Of a DNA stretch of 64,000 bases, positions 32,475 through 44,365 are shown one piece after another. The stretch is from positions 2,542,001 through 2,606,000 of the forward strand of contig JAGPXD010000004.1 in the NCBI GenBank assembly GCA_020746995.1, in the 5' to 3' direction. The position numbers were made by a program, and so were the translations under genes. How positions within the stretch are numbered: position 1 is the first letter of the stretch; each line of letters begins with the position of its first letter. Source of the DNA: Plectosphaerella cucumerina (Eukaryota; Ascomycota; Sordariomycetes; Glomerellales; Plectosphaerellaceae). The notes beneath the pieces are model-generated. The model was not told where the DNA came from. It worked only from the letters and a program-made list of their open reading frames with translations, and searched no databases.

Positions 32475-35400
32475 CGGCCGCGAGAAGAGGTTTGACGGCA
32501 CCGACGATCTGGAAGACGATGATTTGAATTACCTGGCACACGCATGGCGCTCGGATGTTGGACAAGACAGGGCGAGGTAAACGTTTAGCTCATCATTTTG
32601 TTCCCTCATCGTCCCCCCACGAGCCGCGTCCGGAGACCATCCGAGTTTGATGGGCATCTCGCCAAACGGGCCCCCATCTAGTGGGCTGATTTTGAGTCCA
32701 TGTCTTGTTCCACGAGGCTATATGTCCGATCCCATGGCCCAGGGCATATGCCACGATTACGAGGGAGGGGGTTAGGGGAGAGAGGACATGTTGGGACGAC
32801 AAGTGACAGCGCGTGCGAGATGCGCGGCCCCTGCAACCCAATGGAACAGGTTGCGCATCGAGAAGAGTCAGACACGGGCAGCGCCTGGGTGAGGAGGATT
32901 GCCGACAAGGCCGATTGCGAGAAGCTTAAATGGACTTGGCGCCGGCCCTCAGCGCGAGATGACAGGGGGCGCCGAGCTGTTGATTTGGGACGAAGACGGT
33001 GACAGCAGGGGAGAATGGACGATGGCGGGCGAATGAGGTGGTTTCATCCTTCAGATCCCAAGTCTCACGATCGCACGTCACGTTTGGGGAGACAATATGG
33101 GTGGGCCCGTCAGCGCCATCGGTGTGAGTGGGAGCTGCTGCGAGGAGCCGGGCTGATGGCCGATGTGCTAGTCAGGCCGGGGTTACACTCGCGCTCCCCC
33201 CTGAGACGGGTGACGGGTCAACGGCAGCCATGGGCAAGGGGCCCCTATATGTCCTGTCCAACTGGCAACAGGGCCGATGGGCGTTTCTGTGGATTTAACC
33301 TTTCCGGTACAGGGAGATCACCAGGCCGGGAAAGACGGCACAGGTCCGCCTGGCGCAGGATGGGCGGCTTGGGACTCATCCGGACTCCGGAGCCCACGGC
33401 AGCGGGAGGCTGGAGAGGATGGAGGTCGGGATGGTGCAAGGGGGGGGAGTCATGCCGAGCCGTCGGGGCGCAGATATGACCTGATTTTCGACGCTGGGGC
33501 ACATGTCAGATTGGCACCTCTGACGCTGGTTGATGCATCCCATGAGTGATATCGGGATCTGTCAAGGGGTTTCGGTGGGTGGTGATGGGATGCTGCATCC
33601 ACAGAGGGAGTTCTCAAGCTTCGAGGTTCCTTGGTGATGCTCGCCAAGTCGGTCAGATTCGCTGGCCAAGAGGTGAGAAGACATGGTGGGGTTTGGGATG
33701 ATGCGCGTCCGTCACCAGGGCGATGACCGTCTCCGCGGGTCAAGCCTTGATGCTGTGGTTGTCTCTCCCGCGATGCCCTTGGAAGCAGGGTGCCTCGAGG
33801 CGTCGCGAGGGGTGCAGTTTGCAGTGTGCATCCTGCAGGTGGCCGTGGTCGAGAAGGGGGTGGACGGCCCCCCCTTTCGGAGACTTGAAGCACGCCAAGA
33901 CGGGAAGGGTGGATCTCGTTGCATCAGGACAGGGGCCCCGAACGCTAAGCTAAAAAATCCGCCGTGCAGAACAGGGCTTCTTGCGGGGAGCCCGGTTCAG
34001 GGGTGGCATGGATGAACCGTCGAGTCAATTCAGACGGCCTCCCGTGCCCCTTGTGACGGGCAGACGGGCTTTTTGCGATGATGGCATCTGGGCTGGGCAC
34101 TCAGGAGGATCAGACGAAGCGTGGGATGGCGCTGCAGCCGAGGGTTGGAGTGATGTTGCAGCTGCTGAGGTAATCTTTTCGTCTGATGCAACATCGACCC
34201 TGGCGCGTTCCTGGGCTTCAAGTTCGCTTCGCTCCCAGTGCAACGTCATTGAGAACTTTCGAGTCCCCAGGACAACACATTGTATCCACCCAGATAGACT
34301 CTCCGAGTCGTGGTAACTCGGCGCCAACAGAGGGAGACATTATGTTTCGCGCTTCATAGCATTGATGCCGTCGTCGTCGCCAGACCGGACGGCCACCGCC
34401 AACCAGCACTTTGGCGCCGTTTATGGCCGGCGCAGGCGGCCGGCCGCGCGCCTGGCCTCCGAGCACTCGTATTGCAGAACGCACGGCACGAGATGCATCG
34501 GTCGGCAAGATAGGGGGCCAGCAAGCCACCGTGCGCGTCCAATCTGAATGAACCAGAGGAGATAACTCGGATGCCCCCTTTTTTCTTCAGCCGGGACGCG
34601 AAAGTACGGACTGAGCGGCCCGATGAGCTTCCATCCATCCATCGTCATCCATCTCGGGAGAACCGTCGTCCCAACCCCGTGCCCGTGTCGCCACAAAGTC
34701 GGGATGTCAGCGGCTCGACTTTCCGCGCAGAGCTGACGAGGCTGTGCCGGAGAAACATGGGTAACCGGGTGGAAGCCCGTGATGCATTCTCATGGCATGT
34801 CTCATGGCATGGAAGATGCATCGCAGCCGAGGACCACCAAGTGCAGTGCTGCGTTTGCCCACAGCGCTTACTACAGTGGACCGTGCCTGGAGAAACGGCT
34901 CCAGCAGCGGCTGCCGAGTGCGCTAAGGGGGCTTGGGGGCTTTGGGGCCCACTCCCTCGCAGTGTCCAGCTGCTTCATCGGCGCCTGAGCTCGAAACGCT
35001 TGCTGCGTGGGAGCTGCCCCTGGCGCCGCCGCCATTGGACCACAGGCCCCTGTCCGGCTCCACCATACCCCGTCCTGCGACGAAGGGAGCCGCATCCCAC
35101 GACATGGACCTCGCTCTCGTCTCTCTCTCCTTCCCTCCTTCTTGCAGTGGTCTTCTTGGTGGTCTCTTTCCTCGCCCTTGTCCCCAGCCTGAGCCGTTTC
35201 AACGCCCCTGTCCGCTTCTGTCATCTGTTCGACCGCCCCCCTTCCCAAGGCATAGCATTCGCCCCTCCATCCCGTCTGTCCCGAGCCAAGCGGACGACGG
35301 CTCGCGCTTCGCCATGGACCCCTGAACCCCGGCCGCCCGCCTTCGTCCGACGACACTCCTCGACTCCCTCCGACCTCCCAAACCTGCCAGCCTACCACGC

Positions 35401-36249
35401 CGTACCCTACCCTGCCAGTCTTGGCCTGCCTCGCCAGCCGTGCGCGCTCCCCCTTCTTGTCGCATCATCCGGCCCTTCAGACAACGAATTGCGGAGAAAG
35501 AAGCCGCCAGCCCTCGTCCGCCTGTCCACCTCCGCCCGCCATCCCGCCGCACCACTACCGACTACGGACGGCCAGGCCAGGCTCGTGCTCCCGTCGCCTG
35601 TCAGCCCTGCCTTTAGCAAGCTCTCTTCTACCCAACCTGCCGACCCCCTGCGCGGCTTTAGCATTCGCGAACACGCTCGCGTCTGAGAGTCTGGCACCCG
35701 TGGTGATCACGCCCACGCACGCCCCCCTTCCCACCTCCCACCTCTTCCACCACCCCCTAGCTCGCCCACGATGGCTGCCATCCCCCCCTCCCCCCCCTGC
35801 CCGTTTGTCTCTCAGTCTTGGCGGCCACCGAAACGCAGCCATGGATCCCCAGCAGACCGCATGGTTCAAGCGTGCATGGGTCCGAGGTCGCCAGAGGGTA
35901 TTTCTCGTCTCGACGTCCCCGTCCGCTCGTCTCAACACGTCCATCTCTCATTCTCTTCTTCACGCTTCCTCCTTTCTATCCCATCTTCTCTTCTTTTCCA
36001 CGCTGGGAGTGTGTTTCTTCACTCTGACATTCATTTCTTTCCTGTCCACGACTTTGCATATCTCCATCCCCCGGAGTCTGTGACCCTCCTTTCCTTCCCA
36101 CGCCCTTCACCTATTCCTTCTTTTTTCGCTTCTATCGGTCTGGCACCACCCCTTTAGTCTTAGTATTCCAACGGCACATCTCGACTCGACAGAGCATCGA
36201 TCCTCTCGCCACACACACATCTTTCGTCAACAACACACTCGACGACAAC
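32475..36249. other. Gene-poor region and Egh16-like gene leader
   Basis: About 3.8 kb. From roughly 35,100 to 36,200 the plus strand is strongly pyrimidine-rich with runs of CCCC, consistent with a long leader of the gene at 36250. An ATG at 35841 heads a short, protein-like frame that reaches a possible donor. The interval 32,480-34,900 shows only short low-information frames. Confidence 0.45.
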
Positions 36250-38063
36250 ATGCAGATCAAGAACGTTCTCGTTGCAGCCCTCGTCGGCCTGGCCGCCGTC
36301 GGTGAGGCATCAGTCATCCCCGGCGATTCTCCGTACGCAAAGACCATCGCCCGCCGTCAATTCAGGGGCGGAAACGGTGGCCGCTTCGGTGGAGGCGGTG
36401 GCCGCGGTGGTCAGCAGGGCGGCGGTCAGCAGGGTGGAGGCCAGCAGGGCGGTGGTCAACAGAACGGTGGCCAGCAGGGTGGCGGTCAACAAAACGGCGG
36501 TCAGCAGGGTGGCGACCAGCAGAACGGTGGCCAGGCGGGCGGTGACCAGCAGAACGGTGGTCAGCAGGGCGGTGACCAGAACAGTAAGACTGCCAGACAA
36601 CAACCAGCAGGACCTCACCGCTGACAAGGTATCCAGACAACAACGGCGGTAACGCCGGCGGTGCCATCACCCTCAACGCCAACCTGGTCCAAGAAGGCTC
36701 CAACCAGGCCGGAAACCCCCAGGACGGCGCTGTCGCCTCTGCCACGTACGTCCCGAACTCCAACAATCCCCAGGGCGCATACTAACCTCTCCAGTGACCC
36801 CGAGAACTTCATCAACTTCTGCGAGGGCCAGGACCTGACAAACGGAGAGCAGAAGACTGGAGGCAGCTGCAACGGTATCCCCATGGGCAAGGTCCCCGCC
36901 CAGAACCGCATGGTCTCCTCCATCCTCCTCAACCCCGCCCACAACGACAACATTGAGGCCGACCAGGACTTCGACATCCAGGTCCAGGTCGACAACTTTG
37001 CTCCCGGCTCCTTCACCGATGCCCAGAGCACCTACTACTCTGCGCCCCAGGACCTTGACGGCCAGGGTCGCATCATTGGCCACACTCACGTCACTGTCCA
37101 GGACATGGGCGGCAACCTGACCCCCAACCAGCCCCTCGATGCCACCAGCTTCGTCTTCTTCAAGGGAATCAACGACGCCGGCAACGGCAACGGCCTGCTC
37201 TCCGCCACCGTCACCGGCGGTCTCCCCGCCGGCAACTACCGTGTCTGCACCATGTTCGCCGCCGCCAACCACCAGCCTGTCATCATGCCCGTCGCCCAGC
37301 GTGGCGCTCAGGACGACTGCAACAAGTTCACCGTCGGAGGCAACAACAACAACGCCGGCAACAACAACAACAACAACCAGGGCGGTAACAACAACAACCA
37401 AGGTGGCCAGAACCAGGGCAACCAGGGCGGTAACAACAACAACCAGGGCGGCCAGAACCAGGGCAACCAGGGTGGCAACAACAACCAAGGTAGGGCTCTA
37501 GCTTGAGCTCTGAATACACACGTACTTATTCTTCGTCAATAGGAGGCAACGGACAAGATGCTGCTGCGGGTGATGATGCCGCCGCCGGAGGTGATGCCGC
37601 TGCAGGTGGTGACGCTGGAAACAACGCTGGTGGAAACAACAACAACGGCGGCAATGCTGGAGGCAACAACGGCGGCAACAACAACAACGCTGGTGGTAAC
37701 AACGGCGGCAATGCTGGCGGCAACAACGGCGGAAACGACAACAACGCTGGCGGTAACAACGGCGGCAACAACGGTGGCAACAACAACGCCGGCGGCGGTG
37801 GTGGCGGCGGCTCCGGCGGTGCTTCTGCGGCCAACGCTCTCGGAGGCATCGCGGCACCGGAGGTTACCGACTCGGGCAACGCCGACAGGCCATTCGAGGT
37901 CAACGGAAACACGTTCACGAACAAGCAGACGGCAGCCCAGCGCGCCTGCGACATTCAGAACAACCAGTGCTCCGACGCCGTCAACGGTGGCCAGGCCGAT
38001 GGCTTCGCACAGTCGGACTGTCAAGCACAGATCGCCACTTGCGTCGCAGAACTGAACGCGTAG
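36250..38063 (+). CDS. Egh16-like (GAS1/MAS3-type) secreted protein with expanded Gly/Gln/Asn repeats
   Basis: Four exons, 36250-36583, 36637-36745, 36795-37489 and 37543-38063, encode 552 residues. A signal peptide (about 1-20) is followed by a possible Kex2 site (ARRQ, about 35-38). The Egh16 core is unmistakable: DPENFINFCEGQDLTNGEQ, SCNGIPMGKVPAQNRMVSS, IIGHTHVTVQDMG, FVFFKGINDAGNGNG, LPAGNYRVCTMFAAANHQP and MPVAQRGAQDDCNKFTVG. The conserved Cys-containing C-terminal tail (QRACDIQNNQCSDAV, QSDCQAQIATC) is also present. A GGQQ-type repeat block (about 50-108) precedes the core, and long Asn/Gly-rich stretches separate it from the tail, making the protein much longer than the usual 250-350 residues. 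Homologues are abundant in appressoria of plant and insect pathogens and are cell-wall or matrix associated. Biochemical role unknown. Confidence 0.93.
36390..36583 (+). repeat. GGQQ-type coding minisatellite
   Basis: The end of exon 1 of the Egh16-like gene consists of near-identical units of about 12-15 bases encoding GGQQ, NGGQQ or GGDQQ. The regular spacing suggests slippage or unequal crossing-over, and the array is likely to vary in length. Confidence 0.85.
37340..37800 (+). repeat. Asn/Gly-rich coding repeats, split by an intron
   Basis: Exon 3 ends in units encoding GGNNNNQGGQNQGNQ, and exon 4 begins with units encoding NNGGNNNNAGG and GGNAGG. The 53-base intron between them is not repetitive. 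The AAC/GGC alternation spans both exons, so expansion occurred on both sides of the intron. Confidence 0.8.
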
Positions 38064-41000
38064 AAGCCGGGACGGGCCCAAGACGCTTGAGAGAAGAGAA
38101 TTGTCTCCCGCCCTGACGGCGAGGCGACGGTCGGCCAACCGAAACCGAGGCCGATGTTTCTATACCCTTTAATGCCCCGACACCCCCCGCGCAGAGTTTT
38201 ACGTCCTCATCTCCCGCCCCAGCGCGTGGCGAGAGGGGGACGATGTACGAGCTGCTCTTAGACGAAGAGAAGTCGATGACGGAGTTTTTTTTACACCCCC
38301 TGTTTTCTTCCCCATTGAATGGGGATATGCAAGTTGTTGGATAGGAGAGAATTGAGAGTCATTCCAGTGTCCCTGTCCCCCAATGTGACTTCGTGCTAAC
38401 ATCTGCCGCGAGATGCTCGAATCGCGCGCCTGGTCTCGTGTGTGTATGATGAACGCATAAAGTCTGCCCCTGCTGCACCAAGGGCGGGGAGGGGGGCGTG
38501 TCGTCGATTTTCGCAACCGCGGCCGCTTTCAGGCGCAGGTTCAGGTCTGTCTGGGGCTTGTCAAAGTCTATCCCTTCTCTGCAAGGGACGAAGGGCACTT
38601 CGTCCTGTTTCGAGTCGTCGTCCGAGGCGATGCTCAGACGCTTTGCGTCGTGCCAGCCCAAAGGGGCTGAAACCAGCGCACGTTAAAACAGGGGGGGCGG
38701 GTTTCACTTGGGATAAAGGGGAGGGGGGCACCACCATCGCCACGTCAAGGTTTGCGGACGTTGGGACGGGTTGGCCGCTGTCAACGGCGTTCATGCGAAG
38801 GACTTTGGATGACGGTTCAGCTGTTGGGGCGAGCTTTGGCTGATGTGTGGCCAAAAGTCGTCTGTTGGTGATTGGCTGCGGCCAATGTGGTGATGGCTTC
38901 TTGACTGGATGACCTCAGCGAGCATCTTCGGTTCGACACGTCGTTCCCACCGATGTTAATTCTTACAGCTACCGGTCAATTGCATTGTGATTTGTGAGGA
39001 CTTGAGTCTTTCGATCTTGCGCCAAACGAAGACTGTTCCAGGTAGGAGAATTACTAGCTATTCTCCCAAAACCTTCATCGCGTACTCTCCCAGGCCAACC
39101 AGAGAAGTACCAAGCTTGAGATGATATCTGACTTCAGCCAGAGCCAGCGCAGGCACAAAAGAGGTATTTGTACCAGCGACAGCAGCCCCGAGCCATCCCA
39201 TATCTACCCGTTCCGTATACAGAACATCCATTATCATCACGACGCTGTCTCTGCAAAGACAAGACCACAGGCATAGTTGAGGGCTCAACACCCCAACGTC
39301 TTCAACTTGCCAGCCCTCCCTCCAAGCACATACGACCATAGCCACCAGAGAACACGGGATCCCGTCCGCTCTCCCATAGTTAAACTGGTGAGCGCCGGAT
39401 CAGTAGTTGGGTCGGTGACGACCAGCGAATCCCCGGTGTTGTATGTTTTTTGCCCTAGAGTGCTGTATGAGCGGGAAAGGGTGTTGCTCAGCAGCGGCCT
39501 CGACGATGGTCTCTAGAGTACTGCCTGCCTGCCTTGGTAGAATAGTTTCCTGGAGCCTCGGCTTCCACGTCAATGACACGGAGGCAGACTTGCGATCTGC
39601 CCATGCTCCACCAAGCCATTCGAGGCAGATCCAAGAAGACCTGTTTCCCCAGCGACATGTAGGTTGTGACCATCATGAAGCGAATTGCTGCGTTGCGTCT
39701 TGTTGATACGAACAGATTGTCTCTCCTTCGTGATTCTTTCATGGAAGTCTCTCAAGATTAGAGCGGCTTAAGTCGCCGTTGTCTGATGTATGGGCTGTAC
39801 TCGAACGATAGCGGTCCTTGCATTGGCTCGTCTGGTTTGGATGCGATGCTTGTCAGCTTCCAAGCGATTGGAAGGGGCCCAAAGGATAGAACGCCATGCA
39901 TCATGAGGCATCGTGGGTTCGTGAACACCTGAACGATGGAAGCGGTCGACTGCCTTGCAAGCACCGGACATAGTTGCCTCAGTGACAAACACGCCGGAGG
40001 CAGGCTGGTTGCACAGCTCTCCATCGACGCCGATTGTTGTTGGGCTGCGATGCTGCCTTCAGCCAGTCGGCTTGCCGATCAACAACTTTGATAGTCAAGA
40101 TCAAGATGGCCCAACTGACTCCAAGTGGACAAAGACCGCCTGATGTGACATCTCGAGATTCTCCCGCCCACGGACAGCCCCTGAGGAAGACTTCGGGATT
40201 GCGACATTGCTCATCGAGTTGGAAGTCTGCCTCCGGCTGCGAGTATTCTTTGCCGGGCTGGGGCCGATGATCATGCCTTGCAGCGTCTTTTTGCCCCAAG
40301 CCCAAGCTGCTCTCAAAATTGACAGCCCTGAACTCTGGAGCAGGTCATGACACCTAGAGAGAGAGCTTGGCAGTTCGTATACTACGATCTCGGACCGTCC
40401 CGTTGCTCGAGTCAACGAAGCACTGGACTTTGCAAAACTTGCACATCACCGATATCGACCGCTAAACCTTCCAAGCGCTTTTGCTGATCTACTGGCAACG
40501 GCGTGGCTTCGTCCCGAGACCTGTAGCTGACGGTGCAACTGGTCCACTCGGAGTCCCACGGGCGTTGATGAGCATGGTAGAGAGAAGCAGGCGAAGGTTC
40601 ATGTCGAAAGTGTATTTTGGTTCTGGTCGTCAACGGAGACGCGAGTGTGGCGCCTGTCAGACAAAGAGCCTGGGTGGCAGAACGACGTCGTGCCGCCGTT
40701 GCCGGGAGCTATGGAAGATGGCATTGTCCCGCGCTCAGATGGTTGGCCTGACTTTCCCGGGCTGACGGGGCTGTGCATAGGTAGGTGGCGGACATCGGGG
40801 TCGGTGATCGGGTCGCCGTGTCGGCGACGGCGGGATGGGCGGAGAGGATGTTTGTCGGAGGAGGCGAGAGCCTACGCGTCTTGGTGTTTTGGTGTGTTAG
40901 GTAAGCAGCCACCAGTCCAGATGCTGGGTTTGCCTCCACTGCCAAGCTCCTCACGGAACACACCCCGCCTCCACTGAACACTGCCATCTCCAAACCTTGG

Positions 41001-42468
41001 ATCATGTCCAACATGCTCGCCCACGAATTCTCGTGCTTTGTTCTCGTGCTTTGGGGCACAGCTCGGATGCCAACCCTCTTCGGTCTCGGACATATATCGA
41101 AGAGGTCCAGGCACGCCCAACCGATCTTTCAATCCGTGTCGACCAATGAAGCACTGCATCGGCCACCACCACCAAATTGGACTTCAATCAATTGAGAGCG
41201 CCACATTGCCATTGGCCTCGCCGAAGCACAGGCTACCGGTCACACCGCTGGACAAGGCGGCGAACACACGGGTGAGGCTGGGGCTTGGCCACAATGCTTA
41301 GGCCGACCTCCCCGTAGCGCGCTGTAAGCTTTCGACTGCGGCCCTCCTAGCGATACCGAGGACCGCACTATTCCCACCAGGCGAGGTCTAGAAATCTTCC
41401 GTTCCATCGGGGCAGAATAGGCTTGGGCAGATGTCCTTCTGTCTTCCCCCCCACGGCGCCAGTCGACACAACAGGGCGGGTTCGGGTTTTGCGCTCTTTG
41501 TTTGCGGACCTGGACGACTGAACGGCGCGCCCCGACTCGTGCGACAGTCATGTCCCGTCCACGTCGTCTCCCGAGACAAAGTCCCCTGGCCGATCGGGTC
41601 ATCATGGCAGAACGGACATGATGCGGTTCAGCCGCTGCTGTCTCGAGAGAACTGCCCGCGACGCCGAGGCATATTCGGCCGGACACATTTTCTCTGGCGA
41701 CGATTCCTGGCCCCTGCGAAATACTACCAACCGCTGTCCAGCTGGAGCGCACACGAGCCCCCTGCCCGGGTGACCATCTAAGCCGGCTTTCGCCCACTCT
41801 AGCGCTACATCGCCACCCCTGAAGCGCCGCCGTACCCAGCTGGGCAGTGTGCAGCATTTCGTCATCAGACGCTAGGTCAACAGCTAAGATGCGGAAGCAA
41901 TGCGGCCTCCCACCCCCCAATGGGACCCCCTGAAAGGCGAACGAGCCAGCGACCTCCCGCAAAGCCACTCGGCCTCGTCCATCTCGTCCCACCTGAACCA
42001 CTCAACTCCAGTCTTTAGCTGCTAGCGAGGGTCCCGCTCGAGCAAGCCACTGGGTCGACGCGCAATGCATCGCCAACTTCAGCGATCAGCTGCCGCCGTC
42101 GCTGCCGCCGTCCCCGGTGCCGAGCCGTCCGCTCATCTCCTAGCGGCAAGTGACTGGCTAAATTGCCCTGCCTGCCCTGCCTGCCACATGGGGATGACTG
42201 CGTCGTACAGGTTTTCGGCGCGCACCTAGATCAACATTGGGACCTACATATGCTACCCCTGCCCCCACACCATGACCGCCTTGCCGCCTTATACCTGGTG
42301 ACGGGATCTCGCAGTTGCACGTTCTGAGCTTGCCTTTCTCCTCTTGTTTGCACAGCGATTTTTGTTTCGAGACTTGACCTTCTCTTAGCTTCTCCTTCGC
42401 CAGTCTTCTGTTTCCGACGCAGAGCTGCCCCGGTATTGCCAGAGCAACTGTTTGCACGACAGATCAGC
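38064..42468. other. Gene-poor region
   Basis: About 4.4 kb without an intact gene. Short minus-strand frames between about 39,300 and 41,150 have fairly even composition and change frame repeatedly, as a degraded gene would, but I cannot assign a family. The last 300 bases are the leader of the aspartic protease gene. Confidence 0.4.
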
Positions 42469-44012
42469 ATGGCGCCCTTTACGTCCCTACTTCTCGCGGC
42501 CTCAGCAGTCGGCGCTTCCGCCTTTGCCGTGGTGCGCAGCGAAGGAGGATCTGCGAAAGCGCCCATTTCCATTCCCCTCTACCAAGATATCCGGACTCGC
42601 CCGGTACGGAGGTTCAGGAAGAGAGATGACGACACGAGCGCTGAGATCATCAACATGACCTCAACCAGCTACCTCATGGAGCGTGAGTGAGCACTGCACC
42701 GCGCAGCTGTCAGCATTCACTAACACCGAACAGTGAACCTCGGATCACCAGCACAGACGGTCAAGGTCGCCCTTGACACCGGCTCCTCCGAGCTCTGGCT
42801 CAACCCCAACTGCGAGACGGCTGGCAACGGCGCCCAGGAGCAAATATGCAACGACCACGGACACTACCAGCCATCGCGATCAGATACGTCACGGATCTCG
42901 GACCTCCAGAACACCATCACGTACGGAAAGGGCGAGGTTCAGCTGCAGTACGTGGCCGACTCGATTGAGATGCCGGGCACAGGTACTGTTCCCTTCCCAA
43001 CTACATGCCTGATATGCGGCTGACTGAAAGCGAAGATGTCAACCTCCAAAACGTCATCTTTGGCTATGGCCTCGACAGCGTCGACCTGACGACAGGTATC
43101 ATGGGCCTCAGCTTTGGCGAGGGTATCAACACGCCCTATGCCACCGTGGTGGACGTGCTGGCCGACCAGAACATCACCGAGACGAGGGCCTTTGGCGTTG
43201 CTCTCGGCACGAAAGACGAGCCAACCGGCACCGGCGTCATCTCGTTTGGCGCCGTCGACACGAAGAAGTTCTCCGGCGACCTGCACACCATGCCCGTACT
43301 TGGGCAGCTGTACGGCGAGAACATTGCCAGGTATGAGAGAAACCGTCTTCGGCAAACAGGGCTTGGCTAACATAACCGCAGATACTGGGTGCAGCTCGAA
43401 TCCATCGGCATCAACCTCGAAAACGGCCCCTCCCGAACCTACCAAAACTCGTCCTTCCCCGTCTTCTTCGACACGGGCGCCACGCTATCCTACCTGCCCG
43501 CGGGCGTCATCGAAGACATGGCCACCGACCTCAACGGCCAGTACGACGACCAGATCGCCCTCTACACCGTCCCGTGCGACGCCCAGGGCACGTTCGACTT
43601 TACCTTTGACAACTTCACGATCAAGGTCTCGATGGAAGAGTTCATCTGGGACGCCGGCATCGACGTATGTGTGCTGGGCGCCGATGCCACAAACGATAAC
43701 AGCTATATCCTCGGCGACTCGTTCCTGCGCTCCGTCTACACCGTCTTCGACCTCGCGACGCCCGCGCTGCACTTTGCGGCATACGCCAACTGCGGCTCCA
43801 ACCCGCAGATGATCCCCGCTGGCGCAAACGCCACGCGACAGTTCAAGGGCGAATGCACGGAGGGGGCAAGGGGAGGCGGCTCTGGCTCGAGCAACACGGG
43901 TGGCAGCGGCGGTGGAGGAACGCCAAACGACAACGGAAACGGAGCGGGCCAGCTCTCGCCCACCGCATGGGTCTGGGCGGCAGGCCTTGCTGTTGGCCTG
44001 CTGTCCATCTAG
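42469..44012 (+). CDS. GPI-anchored yapsin/OpsB-like aspartic protease
   Basis: Four exons, 42469-42682, 42734-42982, 43036-43330 and 43382-44012, encode 462 residues. A signal peptide (1-20) is followed by a propeptide ending in dibasic RKR near 50-52. The two catalytic motifs of A1 pepsin-like enzymes are present: DTGSSELWL (D86) and FFDTGATLSYLP (D283), with GIMGLSFG between them and the late YILGDSFLRSVYTVFDL. A Gly/Ser/Asn-rich linker (GGGSGSSNTGGSGGGG) leads to a hydrophobic C-terminus (AWVWAAGLAVGLLSI), a typical GPI-attachment signal. The enzyme should therefore sit at the plasma membrane or cell wall. Yapsins process cell-wall and secreted proteins at basic residues. The third acceptor was set at 43035 because it alone keeps the frame (MPGT|DVNLQNV). 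Confidence 0.94.
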
Positions 44013-44365
44013 CACAGCATCGGGTGCCATAGTCATGAGGAATGAATGATGTTGTTGATGTAAGCTTGATTTTCTGTTTGCTGTTTGAACTAACGTCCGG
44101 CGATCGAGCCCCCTAGCCCTCACACTTGACAATCTCCTGCTCTCACAAACAACTCCCGCCGTTCTGATCGAGGGTATCCAATCAGCACCTGACATGGCAG
44201 CATTCTCAAGCCGGAAGCAGTCGACCGCTTGCAGAAGACATGCACAACCGATTGTTCGAGGTATGAGATGCTGCCAAGGAGAGCTGCTGTTCCAAGCTTT
44301 CTCCAATGCGGCTGGCTGGTCTGCCAACGATTGAGCACCATCAACAGCGATGAGAAGGCGCATCA
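44013..44365. other. Convergent 3' flanks
   Basis: A 353-base interval between the ends of the protease and the repeat-protein genes. No gene seen; it probably holds both 3' UTRs. Confidence 0.45.

Noticed and set aside
36310..37506. Long antisense frames across the Egh16-like gene
   Set aside because: Val/Leu/Thr-rich mirror translations of the repeats; the sense strand has signal peptide, core and splice sites.
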